Of a stretch of 64,000 bases of DNA, positions 36,001-48,000 are shown piece by piece (positions within the stretch are counted from its first letter, which is position 1; the number at the start of each line of letters is the position of its first letter). The notes under the pieces are model-generated. The model saw only the letters and a program-made list of their open reading frames with translations. It had not been told where the DNA came from and ran no database searches. Position numbers and translations under genes: made by a program. The stretch lies in the NCBI GenBank assembly GCA_038049695.1, contig CP142451.1, positions 5,454,001 through 5,518,000 on the forward strand. Direction: 5' to 3'. This stretch comes from Cinnamomum chago. Lineage: Eukaryota; Streptophyta; Magnoliopsida; Laurales; Lauraceae.

Positions 36001-39000
36001 GGCTGGGCTGGGTTGGGCGACCAGATGCTGGCTGGGTTGGGTTGGGCGCTGGGTTGGGCGGCCAGATGCTGGCTGGGCTGGGTTGGGCAGCCAGATGCTG
36101 GCTGGGTTGGGTTGGGCGCTGGGTTGGGCGGCCAGATGCTGGCTGGGTTGGGTTGGGCGGTGGGTTGGGCGGCCAGATGCTGGCTGGGCTGGGTTGGGCG
36201 GCCAGATCCTGGCTGGGCGGGTGGGAGAAAGTGGAGGCTGGGCTGGGTTGGCTGCCAGGCAGATGGGAGAAGGTGGAGGGGAGAGAGAGAGAGAGAGAGG
36301 CAGTACCTGTTTGCAAGAGGGAGATGATCACACGAGGAGGTTGACGCCGTTTGCAAGAGGGAGATGACAAGAGGAGAGGGTGATCGCTGTTTGCAAGGAG
36401 ATTCAGACGCATGAGAAGCAAGGAGATTCAGACGCATGAGAAGTTTTGAGAGAGAGAGAGAGAGGCAGTACCTGTTTGCAAGGGGGAGATGATCACACGA
36501 GGAGGTTGACGCCGTTTGCAAGAGGGAGATGACAAGAGGAGAGGGTGATCGCTGTTTGCAAGAAGGAGCTTCAGACGCACGAGAGGTTGATGAAGATCTT
36601 AAGGGTTAATGAACGATATGTTTAATTAATAAAAGTTTTGAGTATTTATTAAGGAAATTCCACAACTTTTAGTGGGGGCTCCTATGACCCCCACTAAAAA
36701 TAAGTTTTAGTGTCACCACATTTAGGGACCCCCACTAAAAATATATTTTTCCCTCGAATATATCGGCCGCCGCTAAAATTAGGACGCTAAAGGCTTAAAA
36801 CTTCCCCGCCAAATTTTGACACCATTAAATGAGGTTTATAGCGGCGGCCAGTGCTATGATCGCCGCTACATGTTAATTAAAATTGTCTTTTTACGGGGGC
36901 CATCGTTGGCCCTCGCTATAAGTGATCTATAGCGACGCTTTTTGCCGGCCTCCGCTAAAAGTTGGCCACTAAAGGTATATTTTCTTGTAGTGAGAGAATT
37001 TCGAAGGTACTATCAATAGAAGATGGAGAAAAAGCTCAGATGGATGCTGGAGGGTCGATTTTATCGCAAAATGAGAAGACCCAAGATGAGATTGCAGTGA
37101 AGGAGGTCATGTCCTCTAATGGGATCGGAATTGTTAGATTCCTCAAAGGGAAGAACTTGCTTATCACAGGCGCTACTGGGTTTCTTGGTAAAGGTGAGCG
37201 AGAGTGTTCTTTTGCACCTTCCTTTGGGGTGGAAAGGGCCGGCTGCCAGTGCAAAGGAAGGCACTTCTATTAAGCGATAAGGCCCTTTCCCTTCCTATTA
37301 GGTGATAAGGGCCCTCACCTCTCAAATGTGCCCCCCCCCGCCCCCCCACACTTTGATCCTTTTTTTTTTCTTTTTTTAAGGAGGGTGTCCAGCCCTTCGT
37401 GCTTGATTAATCCCTAGGAGCAAGAGAAAGTCAAGTAAATATCTTGTGGTTCTAATATAATAGTGCAGTTTCAAATCCTCAACCTCCTAAAACAAATATC
37501 ATGGTCCCAGGCCAACTGCGCTACCTCATAAGAGCGCAGTTTTGATCAATTTAATCAGTAGAATCAATTTATATGAATTCATGCCAAAAGTGGGGCCACT
37601 GGATGAAAAGATCTCCTTATAGCTAAGGATCAGCTAAAAAATATTTAGGTCGGTCAGATTATCTTAGCCCTTGATTAGTTTTAAAGTTAAATGGTATTCG
37701 AACGATAGATTTTTTGAGATTCAATCCAACGGTAAGTAAAAATTAGATGAGTGTAAAACTGGGCCTCATGCCAAATCATTGGATGACAAGAGTGTTGGCA
37801 GCCAAAGGTCGGCCCGTATTGTTCTTATGGAATCCAACTCAAGGGGCCCAGTTAGATACATGTCCATGAGAAGAGAAGGGGGGAGTGGGGGAATAAAGGT
37901 CTCCTTATGGGTAAGGGGTTAGCCAAAAAGTTAGACCCGTCACATTATCCTAGCCCTTGATTTTTTTAATATCTGTCTAATGGTGTTTTAACCAAGAATT
38001 TTTTTTTATAAAATGCAATGGTAAGTGAAAGTTTGATGAGCGTTAAACTGGGCCTCGCGGGCCTTGTGCCAGATCATGTTCTGACAAGAGTGTGAAAAGG
38101 TGTAGGACTGATCATAGGTAAGCCTAACTTGGCCACATAGAGCTAGCTGGACTGCGCATGCAATCCACTCTCATTGAGTATATTTCCAGCATTTAGAGAA
38201 TTTGTGTGACGTCCCGGAGTCCCACATCGACTATAGAGAGGAAAGTGAATGAGGTTATATGTAAAGTTTACACCCTTACCTTGCATGAGGCCTTTTAAAA
38301 CCGTGCGGCCCCGGAAAACGTAAAAACTCCGAAGTTAAGCGTGCTCGGGCGGGAGCAGTACTAAGATGGGTGACCTCCTGGGAAGTCATCGCGCGTGCAC
38401 GCGAGCAAAAGCGGACAATATCATGCATGTGTGAAGGGTGGGGCATTACAAATGGTATCAGAGCCAGGTTCTCTACTAGTTCGAGTGTGGGTCCCATGCC
38501 GTGGGCGGGTCTCCATGTGGGCGGGGACGTGCAACCCTAAGGGGGGTGGAATGTGACGTCCCGGAGTTCCACATCGACTATAGAGAGGAAAGCGAATGTG
38601 GTTATATGTAAAGTTTACACCCTTACCTTGCATGAGGCCTTTTAAAACCATGCGGCCCCGGAAAACGTAAAAACTCCGAAACTCCGAAGTTACCTAGGAA
38701 GTCCTCGAGCGTGCACGCGGGCCAAAGCGAACAATATCATGCATGTGTGAAGGGTGGGGCGTTACAAATTGCTCCTAGCAAGGCAATCACTAACAACAGA
38801 GACAAGCATATGTGAATGTTTTTACTCATCGTAGTTGGACCCCATCAAAAGTTCCCTTTTTTGCCGAAAAATTAAAAACATGCAGGAAGCTGGTCTTCTT
38901 GGTGACTTAATAATTTCGACAATAAGAAGAATGAATAAGTAGCCATCTAAACAACTTTTAATGATTATCCATGTCTTGATATCATGGAAATAACCCATTT

Positions 39001-42000
39001 GTGTCTCCCACATCAGATGATTCCATGTTTAACATATGGAATGTAATTAAATGTTGTACATTTCCTTTTATATTAATGGGGTTTACTGATATATAATAGC
39101 TTTTGTGGGTATGGTGGATTTGTTTATGATAAATGCAGTTCTTATTGAGAAGGTTTTGAGGACAATTCCTGACATGGGAAAAATATTTCTGGTAATCAAG
39201 GCAAAAAGTAAGGAAGCTGCAATGAAGAGAGTGCAAAATGAAGTATGCGAATTCATGTTCATCTTCTTATAGTACATTTGTTCCTTTACTTCTCTCTTCA
39301 TTGCTTGATTACCATCTTTCATCTTTTGTTCAGATCTTGCAAGCAGATCTCTTCAAATGCCTTAAAGAAATTCATGGAGAGTCCTATCAGTCTTTCATGT
39401 TGAGCAAGTTAGTTCCTGTGGCGGGGGATATGAGGAAAGATGATCTTGACATAGAAGTAGACTTAGCAGAAGAGATTGCTAGAGAACTCGATATTATTGT
39501 GAATCTTGCAGCAAATACAACATTAGACGAAAGGTTTCTTCTTATTCTACTACTTAAACTACTTGTTCTTCTTCAATTTACGCTCAAAGGTCTCATCAAA
39601 ATCACAGGTATGATGTTGCTCTTGACACCAACACGCGAGGGACAAGTAGGCTAGTGCGTTTCGCACAGCGATGCAAGAAACTGAAGCTCTTTCAGCATGT
39701 ATCAACAGGTATATTATGGAAAGCCAAAGATTTTTTTTAAATTTTTTTAATGAATATTTTCTATAGCTTTTTGTGTCATTTTGACTTTCTTATAACAATT
39801 ATAGCATATGTGAATGGGCAAAGGGAAGGAAGGGTCTTAGAGAGGCCCTTTCACATGGGAGAAAGCATAGCAAGGGAGAGACTGACTACAGAATCATCAG
39901 CTAATTCCATTCCTGAATTGGATGTTGAAGCTGAAATGGAGTTAATTGGGGCTTCTCAAGAAAATCTGATGGCTAAAAAGATGAAAGCAATGGGTCTAGA
40001 CAGGTGATAAGATTTCATTTTCTATTACTAACCTTGGATTCTTGGCATGTTCCCATTAGGTCATGTTGTTCAATGCTAATTTATCAATATCTTCCATCAA
40101 ATCCACATCAATAACTTCCTTTAATGTCCCTTGTGAATGATATTAGGTACAAACTTAAATTAAAACTAGCAAGACAGGCCCATGCTAAGCTCGGGCTCAA
40201 AAATAAAACTATATCCAATTTGAAGCTATTTTGGATATATTAATTGATGAGAAGAAAGTAAATTAAAATCGAAGAATATTTCATTTATCGATTTTTAGAT
40301 ACTATATATCGAAGTTTATTTAAAAGGATAATGTATAGTAATAATCTCCAAATCAAATTTGAATTGAGTATTGAGATTTGAATTTTTAAAAGATTCAAAG
40401 TCTAAGAGACTTTGGATGGATGAATTAAGAATTGATAAGATAATATCCAAGAGAGAGTCCATAATAATTCAAATTGCAATTAAAATCTAAAATATACTAA
40501 AATTTCTCTCTAAATCGCAATAGATCAAATCAATTGCAAAATCAAGCTTCAATTTCACAATCAATTGCGAAATTGAATAAAATCAAGCTCCAATTTCTCA
40601 TCCAATTGCAAAATTGGAACTCCATTTCGAAATCAAATACTACGTCTATAATATATAATAATTGGTTGTGGCAATTGCTCATTAACAGGGCAAGGATGTT
40701 TGGGTGGCAAGACACCTATAGTTTTACAAAGGCCATGGCAGAGATGTTGGTGAATAACATGAGGGGAGAAATACCACTAGTGATTATCCGTCCTAGTGTT
40801 GTCGAGAGTACAATCAAAGAGCCATTTCCCGGTTGGATTGAAGGAATCAGGTATTTCTGTTCATCTCATTTGCCCACTCATTTTCTAATTTACAGGTTCA
40901 TACAGGCAACTACAAAAAAAAAGTGATCTTTAGCAGCAGAAAAAATATCCTTTAGCGGCAGTGTTTGTTCCACCCTTAAAAGTTTCTTGTATTTCCACTG
41001 CTAAAATTGGCAGAAACCCCTAGGAGGTGGGCCATTTTTTTCTGCTGCTAAAAGTTAATTTTTTTTTTAACATGCTATATCTGGTGTCTACTTATCTTTT
41101 CTTCTTCTTTCTTTTCTTTCTTGAACTGTATCTAACTATGCCCTTGATTCCTTAGTGTGTGGGGCCCATTTCTTGAACATGTTCCTCTTGGTCTCGGCAA
41201 GGGTGCGCTCGGATATGCTGACGTGTGGGAGCCATTTCTCTTGATCTCGGCTACGATCCGATCCATATCGGTCTCGGCACTACGTGCTGGTCTCGGCCAA
41301 ACAGTATTCAGTTCGGCCGCACACCCCGTTCAGTCTCGGCTGTGCAAGACTACATTTGCATCTATCAGCCACGGCCCTGTCAGGGCAGAGCCCAAGGAAG
41401 GCATCAGATGGGACTTCAGCCACCACCAGATCTGGGCAAGATCAGGCCCAACATGGCTAGCATTAAATGCAGCATGGGCTGATCGGACTCGCATTAAATG
41501 CAAAGAGGGCTATGATGGACCTTCATTAATGACTTTGTGGGCTGATGTGACCCAGGTCACATCACCAAGCCCACTGGCACTCACCCAAAACTGTTCCATA
41601 TATAAGGCACGAGCCAAAGGGAGCAGGGGGTAAGCATTCTCACATAGACACCCAGTCTTTCTCCTTCTCCTTCTTCTTCTCCGATCCATTGCTGACTTAA
41701 GCATCGGAGAGCCCTGCGCTGCCCATAGCCAGGGTCCTCTGACCTTTGTCTTTCTCCTCTTTCAGGCTCAGGTCGTTGCAACTATCTCCTCCATGCATTG
41801 AGTAAGTCCTTAGAGGCATCCTGATCTTGTGAGTATATTATTCTTGCACTTACAATTGGCGCCGTCTGTGGGAACGATTTCTATAATCTTTCCTATTCCT
41901 ATTCCTAAACACCATGACGAGGAGAGCTGCGAAAGATGGAGAAACTTCCAAGACAAAGCATGCAAGGCCGCCCCCTGCCAACCAGAGGGCTGGGAAGCAA

Positions 42001-45000
42001 CCAGTCACAGAGGACGATGCTAAACGTGCTCTCATCCGGATCAACGTTCAGGAGCGTGACCTCCGCTCGGAGTCCGCTCCCAGGAAGGGAGACACCCAGC
42101 AGCCTACAGGTCTCCTGACGGGGGGAGACCAGCGGGATAAGTCCCCAGTGGTCGATGGACCACGTCCTTCCGGTCAGGCGGAGGACGTCGAGGACGTTGA
42201 GGATGAAGACTATAATCCTGACGACGACTTGGACTCCACCCTTCTGACGGTTAAAGCACAGAACGAGGCCCTCAAGGAAAAGGATGCTCTGATCCGGCAG
42301 CTCCAGCAGCAGTTGGAAAGAGCTACTGGTTCGGCAAGGCAGCAGCAACGGACTCGTCAGGAGCAGTCCCAGCAGCAGCGGACTCGTCGGGAGCAGTCCC
42401 AGCAGCAGCGATCTCAGCAGCAGCAGCGATCGCCACAACACGAGAGGAGAATTACTCGTGTCACGCGCATCTCTTCCTCAAAGGAGGACCTGAGGGACCA
42501 CTTGAACAGGAAAAGGGACGACCGAACCCGAGATGAAGGCTCAAGCACTAGCCGTAGCTACTCGAGGAAGGCGTCCGAGACCATTCCGGAGGGTATGTAT
42601 CATAATCAGGAATGGCTGGACGCGCACATAAGGGAAACGGTCCAGCGCAACCTGGAAGTAGCCGGCTTCGGCAGAGACCAAAAGAATGCTTGCTGCGACC
42701 CCGTTGATCTCGACGCGTCTCCTTTCTCCCAAGACATCAGGAGATACCCCTTACCGAAGAAGTTCACCGTACCAAGATTCGTCACCTATGATGGGGTCTC
42801 GGATCCAGCTACGCATCTCAGACACTTCTCCCAGAGGATGTCTGTCTGGGGAGACGAGGGTCATCTGAACTGCCGAGTCTTTTCCTCCAGTTTAGGCGAC
42901 CTCCCCCTGAAGTGGTTCTGTGCGCTCCCAGAGGGGTCCGTCTCGAGTTGGCAGCAGCTCCAGCAGTCCTTTATGAAGAAGTTCCAGGCCTACAGAGTCC
43001 TTCCGAAGACAGATGCAGACATCATGGCCATGAAGATGAAGCAGGGAGAGAACGTCACCCAGTTCGTCAAGCGGTTCTGGGCGGTCTACAGTCAGATTGA
43101 GAATTCCAAGGACGAGGTTGCCGTCTTCGCATTTCAGAATGCCTTGCTGCCAGACAACGATCTTCGCAAGGACCTGGCCAGGAACCCGATCTCTTCCATA
43201 GCAGCGCTCATGTCTATCGCCAACCGGTACATCGCCCAAGAGGATGACCAGGTCCGTGCTCGGGAAAGCCATGGAACCGCTCAGAAGGACCGAGGTGAGA
43301 GGCCCCCCAAGAAGGATGGGATACCGTCTCGAAGAGATGAGCCTCGGCGAAGCGAGCGACGAAGAGATGAGTCGGACAGGCGTTGGGCACCTACCAGCTC
43401 GGCAAGGACTCAGATGTTCGCCTCGGAAAGGAGTAAAAGGCCCAGGCTATCCGAGGACGCGAATCGGGGGGTCAACACGGTCTTTAAGATGCCGATCCAC
43501 CGTATCATGTATAAGATCAAGAGCAGGCCGTATTTCAGATGGCCAGAGCCCATGCAAGGCGACCCTTCTATCCGAGATCAGACGAAGTTCTGTTCCTATC
43601 ACAAGGAGGGCGGCCACAAGACTGAAGATTGCAGGATACTGCGGTCGCATTTGGAGAAGCTTGTCCAGGATGGACACCTGCAAGAGTTTGTCAGGAGAGA
43701 AACCAGGGCCGAGCCCCGCGCCGAGACGAGGGGGGCACGACAGCGACGGGACAGAGAAGATAATTGACGTTATCCATTTGGCACCCCCGCCCAAGGGGAG
43801 CAACCAAGCTCGTGCCGAAGCCAGGAAAGCCGCTCACGGCAAGCAGGTCATGGCCGCCGAACTCGGCTCAGCACCGAAAAGGGCTCGGAGGGAGCGTCCC
43901 GAGATCAGGTTCACTGATGCAGATCTGGAAGGGGTGCAGCTCCCCCACAATGATCCCCTGATCGTCACTCTGAAGTTTGACTGCTCTAAGCAGGGCGTGA
44001 AGAATTGCACTGTGAAGAAAGTCCTTGTTGACCCCGGCAGTTCTTCCGAGGTCCTCTATTTCGACAGCTTTCGAAGGATGGGACTGACGGAGAAAGATTT
44101 GCAGGAGGCTCGAGTTCCCCTTATCGGCTTCAGCGCCAAACCTGTTTATCCTAAGGGGAGAGTGACATTCAAGGTCGAGGTCGGTGGCGCGTCTGTCATG
44201 GCAACCTTCATGGTGATCGACGCACCCTCGCCCTACAATGCTATAGTGGGCAGGTCTTGGCTCCACAGCCTGAAAGCAGTCCCTTCCACCCTCCATCAGA
44301 AGCTGAAATTTCCGTGGGAGGGAAAGAGCGGCCGAGTTGAAATCATCACGGTCAGAGGAGATCAGCAGGCAGCCAAGCAGTGCTTGACCGCTGTGGTACC
44401 CGGGGAGCAAGAGCCCAAGAAGGTCAACGTGGCCGAGATGGAGAAAAACCTGGAGCAGGGGCTGGATGAGCTCAGCCGAGATCCAGGTAGGAAGAGCGTG
44501 GAGGATTTGACCGAAATCCGGATCGACCAGAAGGACCCGGATCGGTTCTTCCTAATCGGCAGCCAGCTCGGGGAACCGGAGAGGTTCGAACTGGCCCAGT
44601 TCCTGGTGCAGAACAGAGATGCCTTCGCCTGGACACCTCAGGAGATGCCTGGCGTCGACCCCGAGGTAATGTGTCATAGACTGAATGTTGACCCTTACCA
44701 CAAACCTGTGATGCAGAAAGCCCGCAGGACAGGGGTCCCACAGACCGAAGCCGTCATCGAGGAAGTGGATAAGCTGCTTGAGGCCGGCGCTATCAGAGAG
44801 GTTCAATACCCGACCTGGTTGGCCAATCCGGTGGTCGTCAGGAAGAAGACTGGCAAATGGAGGGTGTGCGTCGACTTTACCGACCTCAACAAAGCATGTC
44901 CCAAGGACAGCTTTCCCCTACCAAAGATTGACCAGTTGATCGACGCCACGGCCGGGCACGACAGAATGAGCTTCCTCGATGCCTACCGCGGCTATCACCA

Positions 45001-48000
45001 GATCCCACTGTTTGGGCCAGACGAAGAGAAAACAGCTTTTATCACGCCCAGGGGAACCTACTGCTATAAGGTGATGCCGTTCGGACTGAAGAATGCAGGG
45101 GCCACCTACCAGAGGCTCGTTACCAAGATGTTCCACGATCAGCTCGGCAAAACCGTCGAGGTCTACATCGATGATATGGTGCCATGGTGGTCAAATCCAA
45201 GCAGGCGCGGGATCATCTGTCAGACTTGGCCGAGGTCTTCGCCACCCTAAAGGAGTTCCGGCTGAAGCTTAACGCCTCGAAGTGCGCCTTCGGTGTTGGC
45301 TCCGGCAAGTTTTTGGGCAGCTTGGTTACACGCAGAGGCATTGAGGCGGACCCAGATCAGATCTCGGCTATCCTCAGGGTGCAGAGTCCCACCTCGGCTA
45401 AGGAGGTTCAGAGGCTTACAGGGATGGCCGCGGCACTGAATCGCTTCATCAGCAAATCTTCAGATAAGTGCCGACCTTTCTTTCAGCTTCTTAGAAAAAA
45501 TTCCAAATTTCAATGGACTCTAGAGTGTGACCACGCCTTGCAGCAGCTCAAGGCTTACCTTTCTTCACCACCGTTGTTGTCAACCCCGACCCACGGGGAG
45601 ACCCTGTATTTGTATTTGGCGGTCTCGGATCATGCGGTCAGCTCAGTCCTCATCCGAGAAGAGGACAAGGTTCAAAAACCAGTATATTATACGAGCAAGA
45701 CCCTTATTGATGCCGAGACCAGGTATCTGCCTCTGGAGAAGCTCGCCTTGGCGCTCGTTAGCGCCTCGCGAAAGCTCTCCCATTACTTTCAAACCCATTC
45801 TATTGTGGTTGTTACGGAGCACCCACTCAAATCTGTTTTCAAGAAGGCTGACTTTTCAGGAAGAATCTCCCGATGGGCTGTCGAACTAGGGCAGTATGAG
45901 ATCCAGTATCAGCCACGGACAGCGATAAAGGCCCAGGTTCTGGAAGACTTCCTTGCCGAGTTTGATTCAAGTTCGGCACCAACCCAGCTCGGCACCGAAC
46001 TGGGGGGCAAGGAGCGTGAGGCGCCCACGGGTTCGGAACAATCACAAGGCCACGCCGATACCCCAGTTTGGAAAATCTTCGTCGACGGATCTTCCACCTC
46101 GAGAAGAGCTGGGGCAGGAGTTGTTCTCCAATCGCCAGAAGGACTGGTCATTGAGCAGGCTCTGACACTGGACTTCAAGGCGTCAAACAATGAGGCCGAG
46201 TACGAAGCCATTTTAGCCGGACTGAATAGCGCCCATATCCTCGGAGCTCAACAGCTGATGGTCTTCAGTGATTCACAGTTGGTGACAAACCAGCTGACTG
46301 AGGACTATCAGGCTCGCGACGACCGGATGGCCGCGTATTTGGCCCTGGCCAAGAAGCAGCTCTCTCAGTTCCACACGGCCGAAGTCAAGCAGATTGGCAG
46401 AGAAGTAAACTCTCACGCAGATGCTCTTGCAAACTTGGCCAGCGCTGTTGAGGCAGGAAGAAAGAGGAGCATCGAAGTCGGATCGCTAGCTGCGCCCAGC
46501 ATTGAGCTCCGTTCACCTCGGGAAGTGTTATGCATCGGTCTCGGCCCGAGCTGGATGGACCCCATTATCACCTACCTTAGGGACGACAGGCTTCCCGAGG
46601 ACAGTGGCGAGGCCCACCGGGTCAGACTCAAGGCAGCTCGGTTCTGGCTATCTCCCGAGGTCAAGCTCTACAGGAAATCGTTCTCGGGACCGTACCTCCA
46701 GTGCGTCCATCCAAGTAAGGTCGAGGACCTCCTTTTCGAGATACACGAAGGAATCTGCGGGAGCCATATCGGAGGAAGGTCCCTAGCCTACCGAGCCATC
46801 AGCCAGGGTTACTGGTGGCCGTATATGCAGAAAGATGCGCAGGTATATGCGAAGAAGTGCGAGAAGTGCCAGAAGTTCTCACACTCTCTCCATCAGCCCG
46901 CGCAGGATCTCAGCCCACTCTCTAGCCCGTGGCCATTCGCCCAGTGGGGGCTCGACATAGTGGGTCCGCTCCACCGAACCCCAGGGAACAAGAGATGGCT
47001 TATTGTGGCGACAGATTACTTCACAAAATGGATTGAAGCAGAGCCACTTTCATCCATCACAGAGCGAGACTCCAAGAATTTTGTGTGGAAGAATGTAGTC
47101 ACAAGGTTTGACATTCCCAGAGCGCTAGTTTCGGACAACGGAACTCAGTTCGACTCTAAACTTTTCAAGACCTTCTGCCAGGAGCTCGGCATCCGAAACC
47201 ATTATTCCACTCCAGCCTACCCACAGAGTAACGGCCAGGCCGAGATCTCCAACAAGGTGATCCTCGATGGGCTCAAGAAACGGCTGGACCAAGCAAAAGG
47301 GAGATGGGTGGAGGAACTTCCAAGCGTCCTATGGGCTTACAGAACTACTCCAAGGCGTTCCACCTCGGCTACCCCCTTCTCACTCGCCTATGGCATGGTA
47401 GCAGTCATCCCTCTGGAGATCGGCCTCCCAACTTTGAGGTCCGAACTCTTTGACCAGGGACAGAACGAAACCAATGTGGCCAGGGAGCTGGATTTAGCGG
47501 ACGAGCGAAGGGAAGCAGCTGCAGTCAGGCTAGCCGTCTACCAGCAGCAGCTGGCCAGGGGCTACAACCAGAACGTCAGAGAGAGGAAGTTCTCTGTAGG
47601 AGAACTGGTTCTTAAGAAGGCTCTCCCAGGGGACAAAAATCCGAATCAAGGGAAGCTAGCGCCGAATTGGCATGGTCCGTTTAAAGTCACCTCCGTTGCT
47701 GGGCGGTCGGCTTATCGGCTCGAAGACATGGAGGGACGGCCGCTACCGAGACCATGGAACGCGTCACATCTAAAGAAATTCTATTTTTAAGTCTGTGCAC
47801 CTGTACAATGCTTCTGGATTTAATGGAACTACATTCGTCCTCGATTTATAGCAATCTGGTGACCTGACAGTGAATGATGTGAGGGTGGAGGACCGTCTAA
47901 GGTCGGCACTCAGCCACCTAGACGAGTTGCCGAAACGGCCCATGTCTAAGGTCGGCACTCAGCCGCCTAGATGAGTTGCCGAAACGACCCATATCTAAGG

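Larger units (their letters stand above)
33225..36992. mobile_element. Non-autonomous CACTA (EnSpm) element in FAR2 exon 1
   Basis: The left end is CACTACAAGAAAATATACCT and the right end is its exact reverse complement. The TSD is AGA (33222-33224 and 36993-36995). Subterminal TAGCGGCGG, CCGCCGCTA and AGTGGGGGTCA motifs repeat in both orientations near the ends, as expected for CACTA transposase binding sites. The 3.77-kb interior holds two G-rich minisatellites and a 165-bp duplication but no transposase. It cuts the transit-peptide exon of the reductase. The right end TTTTCTTGTAG resembles a 3' splice site, and a GTGAGA donor-like site lies at 33219. Confidence 0.92.

Noticed and set aside
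35811-36521. Open frame of 236 codons on the minus strand and several shorter overlapping ones on both strands
   Set aside because: They cross G-rich minisatellites and duplications inside the CACTA element. All frames stay open because of repeat composition, and no domain is visible.
38322-38388. Functional 5S rRNA gene
   Set aside because: Only the central part of 5S is present and it sits within a Cassandra LTR.
41157-41633. Open frames within both LTRs (also around 51696-51950)
   Set aside because: They lie in LTR non-coding sequence, start at the LTR edge and have no domain.
41905-42441. Antisense frames opposite gag and pol
   Set aside because: They are shadows of GC-rich coding sequence with no recognisable domain, unlike the antisense gene at 48801-51015.
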